Source: Dryocosmus kuriphilus (Eukaryota; Arthropoda; Insecta; Hymenoptera; Cynipidae). Taken from it: DNA of 64,000 nucleotides. The notes beneath the pieces were generated by a model. The model was not told the origin of the DNA. It saw only the letters and a program-made list of their open reading frames with translations, and did not search any database. Below are positions 1 through 10,146 of this stretch, in pieces. The position numbers and the translations under genes are program-made. How positions within the stretch are numbered: position 1 is the first letter of the stretch; each line of letters begins with the position of its first letter. The stretch covers positions 128,779,505-128,843,504 of the forward strand of contig CM076194.1 in the NCBI GenBank assembly GCA_038277395.1, written 5' to 3'.

Positions 1-842
1 TTTTTTTTGGAGTCTTCAAGGAATAATTTCTAAAAATTTTCTCATTATAACTGATTGTTACTCGATAATATACACATTTTTAAAATCATTTTTCAACTAA
101 TTTTTAATTGTTTGAACAATTTTCATTTGTGTAAGTAATTTTTTTGACAGAATATCAGGAGGTCATTTTTTGCGCTTACCTAGACAATAGGACATTGTTA
201 GAAATACTCATTTATGTTTTTAATGGTTTTTAATTGTTTAAACAATTTAAAACTGCTTGAAACATAATTAAGTACTTTACAAAATGTCCTATTGTCTAGT
301 TAAATGCAAAAAATGACCTCCTGATATGATGTCACAAAAAATTACTTGAACAAATTTAAATTGTTTAAACAATTGAAAGTTAGTTGAAAATTGATAAAAA
401 CAATGTGTGTCTTATCTAGTAACAACCAGTTTTAATGAGGAAATGGAAAAACAAAGCTCTTCTGTGCCAATTTCGGGCAAAATTCTCCATTTCAGTTTTT
501 TGGAGAATTTTTGGGTCTCTGCAGAAGAAAACAGGGGAGGGAGTAAAAATTTAAAGTTGTTTATCAGAAATTATTCCTTAAAGACTCTTCAAAAAATTTT
601 GATAATGTCCTGAAAGCTAATTATAAAGTCAAAAATATGTACCTCATTTTTCTAAAAAAACATCATTTTCTCATGTAAAATTCCATGTATTTTTCGGTGT
701 TCTTGCGGCAGCACTAAAAACTAAAAGAAAAAAGAAAGAAAAAAATGGACTTTTTATTTCGGAAACCTCACAAAATGGGGAATGCGTGTCCGTCTATCAT
801 TAAAAAAATTTTCCAATTCATTTTTAAGCCACCCTAGTACTG
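1..842. mobile_element. Fold-back MITE, copy A, cut by the window start
   Basis: Long inverted-repeat element centred near 235, where the palindrome AATTGTTTAAACAATT sits. A block around 150-215 (tagacaataggacatt) pairs with its reverse complement around 280-310. The right terminus is CAGTACTAGGGTGGCTTAAA on the minus strand, ending at about 842. Comparison with copy C shows that the left terminus (CACTGATCAGGATGGCTCAA) lies about 230 bp before the window. There is no coding capacity. Family unassigned. Confidence 0.7.
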
Positions 843-1061
843 ATACAATAAGAGCTGTCAAAGTAATTCAGTTGTCGGATTTGATATAAAAGTCAATCTG
901 GTTTTCCTCTAATTAATAAAAATGACGAAAAATTTGTTTTAACAATATTAATTCAAGATTGTATACGGAAAACTGTAGCAACGAATAAGAACCATGGCTA
1001 CTGAAACTGCAAAGTCCTGATACCTTTAAGTAAAAGTTGTACATGTAATGCACATATTATG

Positions 1062-1103
1062 TGTGTGTGTGTGTGCTTTTTAAAACTGTATAATAATAAA
1101 ACA

Positions 1104-1149
<46 letters not shown>
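1062..1149. repeat. TG and TA microsatellites
   Basis: A (TG)n run at 1,062-1,075 and a (TA)n run at 1,107-1,149. Immediately downstream, at about 1,161 and 1,237, a 30 bp direct repeat (core acatgtgatatcggtata) occurs twice, 76 bp apart. The same array lies at 26,810-26,885 and 58,999-59,088. Confidence 0.9.
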
Positions 1150-1152
<3 letters not shown>

Positions 1153-1474
1153 ATATACACCAAAGTTTGGTAAAACATGTGATATCGGTATAAGTATGTT
1201 ATAAAAACTGAAACATAAGTCGTTATTTTCACTAAACCAAAGTTCGATAAAACATGTGATATCGGTATAACGTGTGATATTATTTTTATGAAATTTATCT
1301 TTATATAATATTAAATTAAAAGAGAAAATTTTATTTCATAAAAATAAATAAAATTATATTTCCCAACTAATTTAAAAGAGATCTCTATTCATTAACACAA
1401 TACGACGTTTTTCAGTGAAGAGAAGATTAATAACAAATAAATTTAACGAAATTTCCTTAAAAGTAGTATATGTA

Positions 1475-2769
1475 GAGGGTCGTTCAGTAAGTTCTTAGAA
1501 AATCCGAGAGATGGCGCTCGTAGTGTCGGTAAAGTTTTTTTTTTTTAAGTAGCACTATCGAAAGGAAAGCTGTCAAAATTTCAGCTCGATCCATAGCGAA
1601 GGTCAATTTTTATCGTCGATTAAAGTTATCATTTATTTGCTTATAGTAACAATGGACAAAAGCGAGTTCAGGGCTGTCATCAAACATCTCCATTTGAAAG
1701 GCTTAAACCCGAAAAAATCAAAGCCGAGTTGGATGCAGTTCATGGCACATCTACACCTGTGTTTGCGACGGTTTACAATTGGGTGAATGAATTTAAACGT
1801 GGCCGTTCATCCACAAAAGATGAACATCGTTCAGGACGCCCAGTTGAGGTGTCTACTCCTGAAATCATCGACAAAATCCAGGATCTGATTTTGAGAGCGA
1901 TTGGCGAATCAAAGTGCGCGAATTAGTTGAGGCCACAGGCATATCACAAGGTACAGTCTTTTCAATTTTGCATGAAAAATTGTCTGTGGAAAAAATTTCG
2001 CCAAGATGGGTGCCGCGTTTGCTCTCAGAGGAGAATAAGCGCAATCGTGTAGTGGACTCTGAGGTTATGTTGGCGCTCTTTCATCGCAATCCGGCCGAAT
2101 TCCTTCGTCGATATGTCACTGTGGACGAAACCTGAATACACTACTATACTCCAGAAACGAAGATACAGTCATCACAGTGGATTTTCAAGGGTGAACGGGC
2201 TCCGAAGAAGGCAAAAACTGTGCCATCGGCCGGCAAGGTGATGGCCACGGTCTTTTGGGATTCGCAGGGCATCATTTTCATCGACTACTTGGAAAAAAAA
2301 GGAAAAACAATAACAGGAGCGTATTACGCGTCGTTATTGCAACGGTTGAGCGAGGAAATCAAAGAGAAACGCCCCCATCTGAAGAAGAAAAAAATCCTCT
2401 TGCATCAGGACAATGCGCGTGTGCACACCTGCGCTGTTTCCATGACCAAAATTGTGGAATTGAAAATGGAATTGTTGCAGCATCCCGTTTATTCACCAGA
2501 TTTAGCCCCTAGCGACTATTTTCTTTTCCCCAATCTGAAGAAATGGCTTGGCGGACGACGATTCGCTTCCAACGAGGACGTCATTGCTCAAACGAATGAG
2601 TATTTTGCAGAACTTCCGAAATCCTATATTTTGGACGGGATAAAAATTTTGGAAAAACGATTGGGAAAGTGTGTAGAGCTAAGAGGAGATTATGTTGAAA
2701 AATAAAAAAAATTTTTTTCAAAAAACAGTGTTTTTCTATCTTTTTCTAAAGACTTATTGAACGACCCTC
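1475..2769 (+). mobile_element. mariner element, copy A, with terminal inverted repeats
   Basis: Bounded by gagggtcgttcagtaagt at the left and its near reverse complement acttattgaacgaccctc at the right, each flanked by TA (1,473-1,474 and 2,771-2,772), the target duplication of Tc1/mariner elements. Length about 1.3 kb, the usual size. It contains one transposase gene and short untranslated ends. It has inserted between the microsatellite region and the dispersed repeat at 2,890. Confidence 0.9.
1652..2705 (+). pseudogene. mariner transposase pseudogene, copy A (frameshifts plus nonsense)
   Basis: Encodes a DD34D transposase that would cut and paste its own element at TA sites. Against copy C it has a one-base loss near 1,711, an extra two bases near 1,893 and three extra A in a run near 2,290. 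The reading frame is therefore broken twice in the DNA-binding half and lengthened by one residue later. The TGA at 2,133-2,135, directly after the VTVDET motif, is shared with the other copies. Recognisable parts are the helix-turn-helix with WVPRLL, the second catalytic motif HQDNARVH and the third, YSPDLAPSDYF. Not expected to give active enzyme. Confidence 0.9.
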
Positions 2770-2889
2770 GTACATATAATAGACAAGTAAATTTGTATAA
2801 GAATACTGTAATAGTCTTTATCGTATGTCTGGCATTCTTTATTTTTAAAATTTGCGCGCCAATGACGAGTACGCAGCCGACGTGCCGAG

Positions 2890-3225
2890 GCGGCCATATG
2901 CGCGAAACATATGCGCACTGACAATTGACATGTTTTAGAGAAATTTTAAAATTACGATAACTTCGTTGTTTTTCATTGTTTAACCATAAAATTGGATTAC
3001 CAAACACCTCCAAACGATTTTGAATCGATTGATGCGAACGAAGTTCTAAAAAGCGAAATGTTGGGGTGCTGTAACTTTTTTGAAAGTCCCATATCTTTTT
3101 CAATTTTCACCTCCCTACGTCCAGAGATGACTACCAAACATCACCAAACGACCTTCAAACGATTCCATATGATAAAACTAGTTTTTTTCATAGTTGCTGT
3201 GCTAACTTCACGGAAGTTCAAAACC
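2890..3225 (-). repeat. Dispersed repeat family member, copy A
   Basis: About 330 bp shared, in opposite orientation, with 19,363-19,862. Shared words include gattttgaatcgattgatgc, the reverse of tcgtttggaggtgtttggta, and gaaagtcccatatctttttc. No coding signal and no clear termini, so the family cannot be assigned. It may be the untranslated end of a retroelement. It abuts the mariner element. Confidence 0.7.
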
Positions 3226-3689
3226 CGGCGTACCACCGAAGCGAACCTAACCTCCAATTCAACCCTCGTCAATTTCTTTATTTTTTCTTTAAATTCTCTC
3301 CTTCTACCGCTCCCTTCATTCACACTTGCACTTTTACCCCAGCCCCCTTACTCACCTCACTATCACCGTACTCACTCAACTTTTCACTACTCCCCAGCCA
3401 AAAAATGATCGCACTCGAAAAACACCATGTAATAATCTCTATCAGCACGGAAACCGGAAGCCAATATTTATTTATTTATTTCTATACAGTATATCTTAAA
3501 AAAAAATTTTGTATTTAGGAAACGTCTGTTGTTTTTAAACACAATACAACAAAGATTACGTAACAGTAGTTTTTTATCAATAAATTATCTCGGGGTATAA
3601 CTAAATTTTGAGGCAATAAATGAAGACTATAGGAGTTTTAATGGTTTAAAGACCATTTATTGAATTCCGTATTTTGCTCCGTTAAAATT

Positions 3690-3851
3690 ATAATTTTGCG
3701 ATTACAGTTTTGCGAATCGTGCCTGAAAATGCTTAAAATTATGATTTACTCTTCTCGTACACATGATCAAATTTTACAATTACAATTTTGCGAATCATAT
3801 CTAAAATGCTTAAAATGGTGACTTATTGTTCTCGTGCACATGATCAAATTG
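3690..3851. repeat. 80 bp tandem duplication
   Basis: Two adjacent diverged units, about 3,690-3,775 and 3,775-3,851. Both contain attacaNttttgcgaatc, aaaatgcttaaaat and acatgatcaaatt. The rest of 3,226-4,052 is AT-rich with no gene seen. Confidence 0.75.
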
Positions 3852-4052
3852 AGTGTGAATATTTATCGTTGCTGTATCGCTAAGAAGTAACATTATTATA
3901 TAACGATCCGAGTGCAAGTTCTTTTGGTTTCTTAATTTTCCTTTGCTGTAATCCCCCATTTTTAAAATAAACTTTTTAGAAAATCTCATGGCAAAACGGA
4001 AACACACTAATGATTACAGACACGGACATTAACATCTGTGGGTGCGGTTTCT

Positions 4053-5530
4053 ATCCCTGCTTAAAATTCCAGATAGGAAATCCGATAGAAACCGGATAGG
4101 ATTCGTAATCTTATCGTGTTCTATCCGGAAACTTATACGGTATTTGTGTCCGTTTTCTTATCCGGTTCTATTCGGAAATTTGTCGGTGCATTAATTTTTT
4201 CTATTTTTTCTATCTGGTTTCTTATCTGGCTCTATACGGAATATTGTCGGCCCTCCTTTTGTCCTATACGATTTCTTATCCAGTTCTATCTGGCAATTGA
4301 TCGGTATTTAAAATTTTTCTATCTGGTTTCTTATCTGGCTCTGCACGGAATATTTTCGGCACCCGCATCGCCCGCTTCGGTTTCTTATCTGGTTCTATCC
4401 GGAAACTTATACGGTATTTGTGTCCGTTTTCTTATTCCGTTCTATCCGGCGATTGGTGGGTATTTTAAATTTTTCTGTCTGGTTTCTTCTCTGGCTCTAT
4501 ACGGAATATTTTCCGTACCCGCATTGCCTTATCGTACTAGGTACTCGTACTTTGAAAGCACCAAAAAAAGAATCGATAACGATCAAACAGATGTATTAGA
4601 TACATCTTTTCATTCTAACTAATAGTGAAAAATTGTGGCTAACTTATAGCCCCGAAGATCGACTACTATTGTGAGACAAGAATCCCTGCGCTCCTGGCGG
4701 AATTATTCTGAACTACTGACCAGATAGAAAACCATTTTCGGCCTTTACACCCAGCTTTAGATCCTACAAAGTTCCGAATAGGGCCAGATAAGATTCCGTC
4801 GGGCGAATAATTCGATTTTGTGATTTAAATGTCCGCTGGAAAGCCGGATAGAACCAGATAGAAAACCATCTTCGGCCTTTATACCCAACTTTAGTTCCGA
4901 CAAAGTTCCGGATAGGGCCAGATAAGATTCCGTCGGGGGCGAACAATTCGATTTTATGATTTAAATGTCCGCTGGACAGCCGGATAGAACCAGATAGAAA
5001 ACCATTTTCGGCCTTTACGTCCAGCTTTAGATCCGACAAAGTTCCGCATAGGGCCAGATAAGATTACGTCGGGCGAATAATTCGATTTTATGATGTCCGC
5101 TGGAAAGCCAGATAGAACCAGATAGAAAACTATTTTCGGCCTTTACACCCAAATTTAGTTCCGACAAAGTTCCGGATAGGGCCATATAAGATCCCGTCGG
5201 GCGAATAATTCAATTTTATGATTGAAATGTCCGCCGGAAAGCCGGATAGAACCAGATAGAAAATCATTTTTGGTCTTGTCACTCAACTTTGGTTCCGACA
5301 AAGTTCCGGATAGGACCGGATTAAATACCATTTTTAACTTAGTCAAATATAATTTCGATATGTCATCCCGAATAGAACCCGGATAAGACCGCTATTTATC
5401 CGCGAAAGATATTACGACCCGAATAAGATCCGGGTAGGGGCCAGACAAGAATCCGAAGTGGGCTATCCGATCTATTATCCGGTTTGTTATCTGGTTCTAT
5501 CGGATCCTATCCGTCATTTTAAGCAGGGAT
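4053..5530. mobile_element. Fold-back element with tatctgg/ccagata repeats, copy A
   Basis: Ends atccctgcttaaaat and attttaagcagggat are perfect inverted repeats. The left half holds tandem units of about 120 bp on the pattern ttcttatctggttctatccg. The right half holds about five tandem units of 115-125 bp in the opposite sense (ccagatagaaaaccattttc). The whole can therefore fold into a long multi-repeat hairpin. Frames open across it (for example 4,116-4,622) are repetitive translations of the satellite units and are not treated as genes. Family unassigned. No target duplication beyond AT is visible. Confidence 0.75.
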
Positions 5531-5805
5531 GCCATTATTAATTAAGTAGTCGCACCGCACGTGCAGTGGTAAAATAGGTATGTATTTCAAATCAAACTCA
5601 CCTCTATCCACTATCCGCCGATGCACTCCTTTATTACTTAGTATTATACATATTGACATTCGACTTAGATTAGATTGGCAAAGATGGGCGACGATTAGAA
5701 GCAATAACACTGACTGACTGTGCTTCAGTTCTGTCAAAGTTGGCGCTTTAATCTTCTGCGCTTGCGTTGGGGTAGAGCGCTCATTGGTCGCTTGTGTCGC
5801 AAAAG

Positions 5806-6030
5806 ACGCACAAATTCAAGACGAGAATTAAATGCTTTTTCTCAATTAAATATAAATAGTTATTATAAATTACACATAAGTATATAAAATTGCATAACTT
5901 TTGATGTAGAACAAGAACACAAATTATTAGATATATATTTTGTAGAAACTCAAAGAAAATAAAGTGTTATTTAAAAAATACATATCTAATCATTTTTTTT
6001 CCTGTCCTACATCAAAAGTTATGCAATTAG

Positions 6031-6090
<60 letters not shown>

Positions 6091-6225
6091 GTAATTTATA
6101 ATAATTATTAATATTTATTTGAGAAAATGCATTTAATTCTCGTTTTGAATTTGTGCGTTGTCACCCCTTGGTGCTTGGCACCCGGGGTGGACCACCCCCA
6201 CCGCCCTCCCTTTACGCCGCCACTG
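5806..6225. mobile_element. Hairpin element with TG microsatellite and a CAGTGGCG end, copy A
   Basis: A left arm (acgcacaaattcaagacgag, tgcataacttttgatgtag) pairs with a right arm (ctacatcaaaagttatgca, ctcgttttgaatttgtgcg) around a 90 bp loop. A (TG)n run at 6,044-6,091 sits in the right arm. The right end, read on the minus strand, is CAGTGGCGGCG followed by G-rich sequence (about 6,165-6,225). This resembles the ends of some hAT (Zaphod-like) elements. The left end is not clear, so the element may be truncated. Confidence 0.5.
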
Positions 6226-6336
6226 GGGGGAGGGGTAAAAAACCGGAAAATTGTCAACGTAGTTTATGCACGACCCCTTACTCCTTAATCAGTCTTTAAT
6301 TATGTATTATATTAAGTACATAATGAATATAATATA

Positions 6337-6338
<2 letters not shown>

Positions 6339-6400
<62 letters not shown>
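6339..6400. repeat. TA microsatellite
   Basis: About 60 bp of (TA)n. It corresponds to shorter, interrupted runs at 32,335-32,375 and 53,752-53,808. Sequence between 6,226 and 6,577 is otherwise unremarkable apart from a motif near 6,235-6,290 (gaaaattgtcaacgtag, tgcacgacccctta) that resembles the ends of the small MITE at 7,095. Confidence 0.85.
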
Positions 6401-6402
<2 letters not shown>

Positions 6403-7094
6403 CATATTATATAGCTATTAGCTAAGTAACGATCGATAAACGCATCCGCATGATGAGTTGTGAAATGATAGAAAATAGCTTTACCTACTGCTTGGTAGGT
6501 GATAGAAGATTCGTCTGCCATCTTAATTATTGAGTGTTCGTGTTGCCGTCTATTAGGCGCATTATTCACTTTAATTACAGTCGCCTCTATTTACCTTGCC
6601 GCGTTCGGGACTGTAGGGGAGTAATTTTCTTGGAATCGAAATTCCCCCACTCTCGAGCCTGACCGGTGCTCGATGCGATTTGTTTCACTCTCTGTTTAGG
6701 TTGCCGCGCTTATAACCAGTGTTTGATACGTAGAAACAACAGTAACGCATTACCGTTACAACGCGTTACTGAAGAAAAGTAACGCGTTACCTTGACGTCA
6801 CTTTTTAATCATTTTTAATACATCATTTTACATTCCCAAAATGTTTAGACAGTTTGTTTTTTTAATTAAAAATGTTTTAAAAGTTAATTATATTTCAATA
6901 AACATAAAATAATAAAGAGGTTCCCTTTAAAAATCTGTAAACACTTTTCAGTCACATTATTATTATTCATAAGCCACAAAACTTTGCAAAGAATTTCTAT
7001 TTGTTTTAATAAATCTAGTTGTTTTAAGTGCCATCATTCAAATTCACTATATTTCATATTTTTGATCAAATCCGTAGAAACCTCTTGAAATACG

Positions 7095-7230
7095 TTAAGG
7101 AGCGTGAATATATTACGTAACGCAATTTTCCGACAATTTTTGTTCCCCCCTTTCCCCGGTGTAACGCTTTTTCCGGCTTTTCTTGTAGTTTTTTTAAAAG
7201 CTTTATGTAATATATGGGCGACCCCCTTAA
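7095..7230. mobile_element. Small MITE with TTAA ends nested in the hAT
   Basis: Left end TTAAGGAGCGTGAATATATT and right end, read in reverse, TTAAGGGGGTCGCCCATATA form imperfect inverted repeats of about 25 bp with TTAA at both boundaries. Length is about 136 bp. TTAA duplications are used by piggyBac elements, but the GG start is not the usual CCC, so the family is uncertain. Confidence 0.5.
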
Positions 7231-7537
7231 GCCGCTTTTAATTCCTTGAATTATTTGATTTCTAGATATCCAAGGATTTCACGTGACTTCAAAGATTTCC
7301 AGGGATTTTGGAGTTTTTTTTATAGAACTTTAGTGAAGAAGTTCATTTGAATTCATATTAAAGGAATTTTAAACACTTTCTGTTTATTTCAATACATTTT
7401 GACGATTTATAAGAATTTCAACGAATTTTAAGGGATTTGAATGAATCTAAAGAGAAAATGGAATAAGCTATTTTTTTATTTTAAGGCTTTTCAAAGGATT
7501 TTACGGTATTTTTAAAGAATTCTTCAGATTTATAAAC

Positions 7538-7649
7538 GGGCGTATATCGTTTGCGTCACATTAATGAGGGTTCAATATTTTTTCCAGCTGAAAAAGGGAT
7601 AGGCAAAGGACGGCAGTTCTGGGAAAACTGACGCAAACGATAGCCGCCC
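7538..7649. mobile_element. 112 bp MITE with perfect 8 bp target duplication, nested in the hAT
   Basis: Inverted ends GGGCGTATATCGTTTGCGTC and, in reverse, GGGCGGCTATCGTTTGCGTC. The flanking TTATAAAC is repeated exactly at 7,530-7,537 and 7,650-7,657. An 8 bp duplication suggests mobilisation by a hAT-like transposase. It interrupts the strand-switching array of the larger hAT, so it is younger than that element. Confidence 0.75.
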
Positions 7650-10146
7650 TTATAAACATTTGCACTATAATTTTAAGGGGTTTGAACAGTTTTAAAGAGA
7701 TTTACTACATATGTCAATCGATTTTATACGATTTCCAAAGATTTTAAGGAATTTCAATGAATTTATAGAGAAAATTTATAGAATACACTATTTTTTTTAT
7801 TATAAGGCTTTTCAAAATATTTTACAGGATTTAAAAATATTTCTTCAGTTTTTCAAACATATGGACTAATAATTTTAAGGGATTTAAAAGGTTTTCAAGA
7901 GATTTACTACTTATTTCAATGGATTTTTCGATTTTTAAATATTTCAAGGGATTTTAAGGTATTTTTTAACGAATTTATGGAGAATTTTATGGAATATATT
8001 GAATTTTATTTCAAGAGATTTCTACATATTTCTATGGATACTAAAGGATATGAAGAAATGAAAAAAAATGTTTAATTTAAATATTTCAAGCTATTTTAAA
8101 ATATTTCAAAGAAAAGTGTAGAATTTCCAAAGATTTCAAAGAATTTTAAGGGTTTTCAATCAATTTTGCAAGATTCAGAGGATTTTATTGAATCTCCTTG
8201 ATTTTCCTTCGAAAAACCCATTGAAATGCTCTAAAATATCTTCAAATCCCATAACATTTCTAAACATCCTAAAACCTTTCAAATACTTTAAGTTTTTAGA
8301 AAATCCTTTAAATACTATGGAATCCTCTAAAATTCCTTGAAATCTTTGAAAATCCGCCAAATACTTTGTAACATCTCTTGAAATTTTTTTAATCTCTTGA
8401 AAATATTTTTAATCTTTTAAAATAAATTAGATTCTATTAATTTTTGTTAAACTTGTTTAAATTGTTTATATCTCTTGAAATTGTTGAAATCCATAGAAAT
8501 AATGATAGAATTTCAAAAATTTATTACAATTTACAAGGATTTCAGTTATTTTTGAAATATTTCTTCAGATGTAAAGGGATTTTCAAGGGATTTTAGCGGA
8601 GTTCTAGAGAACTTTAGAACACCTTTGAGGTCCTAAGAAATTACTTAACTCTCGTCAAATACTTTGAAAATCCTGAATATGTTTTAAATCTCTTAAAATT
8701 TAAAACAAAAATTTTAAATACTTGAAGGTTCTATAAAATCTTATAAATCTTATGAAATTCTTTGAAAATGAATTAAAATCTTTAAAATTTAGGGAATAAT
8801 TTTTTACTTCCATCTACTATCTGTAGAGATCGTCGAAATTTGTAGAAATCCTTCGAAATAAATTTTAATTTATTCCTCAAAGTTCGTTAGTAATTTGATG
8901 AAAACTGTTAAAATCTCCTGAAATTTTTGAATTTCGTTAAAATTGATTGAAATATGAATTAAGCATTTGAAATTTATTGAAATCATTCAATAAAATCTTT
9001 AAAAGATTATAAGATTCCTTGAAATCCTCAAAACTTCCTGAAATATTTCAACATTATACAAAATTAAAGTCTTTAAAGTCATGCATAAAATCATTCAATT
9101 CTTGTGAAATTCCTTGAAATACCCTAAAATCCCTTCAAATCTTTCGATAGACTTAAAAATTCTTTGAAATATGTTGAAATTATTTAAATTTCTTCAAATT
9201 CTCTGGAATCTTTTCAAATAACTTAAAATCTTGCAAATATCTTGTAATTCCGCACAATCTTTCAAAAACCCGCAAGATTCATTGAAGCTCTTCGAAATCT
9301 CTTGGAATTCCTAAAGATTCTCTGAAATTATTGTAAGTCTTTGAAATCCTCTAAAACCTTTCAGATATTCTGAAATATTACGAAATTCCTTGTAATTCAT
9401 AGAAATACTTTTAAATCTCTTGAAAAATGTTGAAATCCCTTAAAATTGCTGTAAATGTTTCAAAATCATTCGAAATTCCATGAAATCTTTATGAAATCTG
9501 ACAACATCGTTTAAAATACGTAAGAATTCTCTGGAATTCTACGAAATTTGTTGATATCCTTGGGTGTATTTGGAATCTTTTTTAATCCTATAAAACTATT
9601 TAAAATGCAGGACATCCTATGAAGGTCCTTGAAATAGTTTTCATAATATATAATGATTTTTCTAGAATCGCGAAAAATTAAGTTTAAAAAATCGTAACGC
9701 GTTACCGTTACTTTTTTGAAAAAGTAACGCGTTACCTTTACCGTTACTGAAAAAGTAACGTTTCCAGTAACACGTTACTGGCAAACACTGTTTATAACCG
9801 CTTATAATTCGATTATAACAGTGAAAGTTCGATTCCCAGAATATTGTGGAAATACATACTTTAATAATTTTTCATAATTTTATTTTAAATTCAAAATTAT
9901 ATTAAATCTTCAAAGTAAAAATTAAGAATCATTCAATAAAGTCATTACATATGATTTTAGTAATATAATGCAGAAAGAACGATGTTATATGATTTCGAAA
10001 TTATTTTATAAGCTTCATTAACAAAGCATATAATGACTTTCTACACTTTGAAATTACTTTGAAAGACCTAAAACATTGACGGCAACGTAAATAGAGAGGG
10101 AAACAAGCGGCGAGGTAAAAAGAGGTAAGGTAAGTAGAGGCGACTG

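Larger units (their letters stand above)
6717..9790. mobile_element. Non-autonomous hAT element, 3,074 bp, copy A
   Basis: Begins CAGTGTTTG and ends CAAACACTG, with subterminal copies of gtaacgcgttac on both sides. The flanks are 8 bp target duplications cttataac (6,709-6,716) and tttataac (9,791-9,798), which differ at one base. The termini, subterminal motif and 8 bp duplication fit the hAT superfamily. The interior has no transposase. It is a degenerate array of a short motif (ttcaagg-gatttt) whose strand sense flips near 8,190, back at about 8,510 and again at about 8,650. It has inserted into the Tigger-like MITE. Confidence 0.85.
6578..10146. mobile_element. Tigger/pogo-like MITE split by a hAT insertion, copy A
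   Basis: Terminal inverted repeats CAGTCGCCTCTATTTACCTT (left) and the reverse complement of ggtaagtagaggcgactg (right), flanked by TA at 6,576-6,577 and 10,147-10,148. CAG starts with TA target duplications are typical of pogo/Tigger elements. Without the nested hAT (6,717-9,790) the element is about 490 bp with no coding capacity, so it depends on a transposase encoded elsewhere. Confidence 0.7.

Noticed and set aside
1652..2705. A host SETMAR-type fusion gene
   Set aside because: No SET domain or other host exon is present, the frame is bounded by mariner terminal repeats with TA flanks, and it is broken.
4116..4622. A membrane-protein-like frame of about 168 residues
   Set aside because: It is the translation of tandem tatctgg units (repeated FLIWLY-like words) inside a fold-back element, and it is not conserved in copy B.
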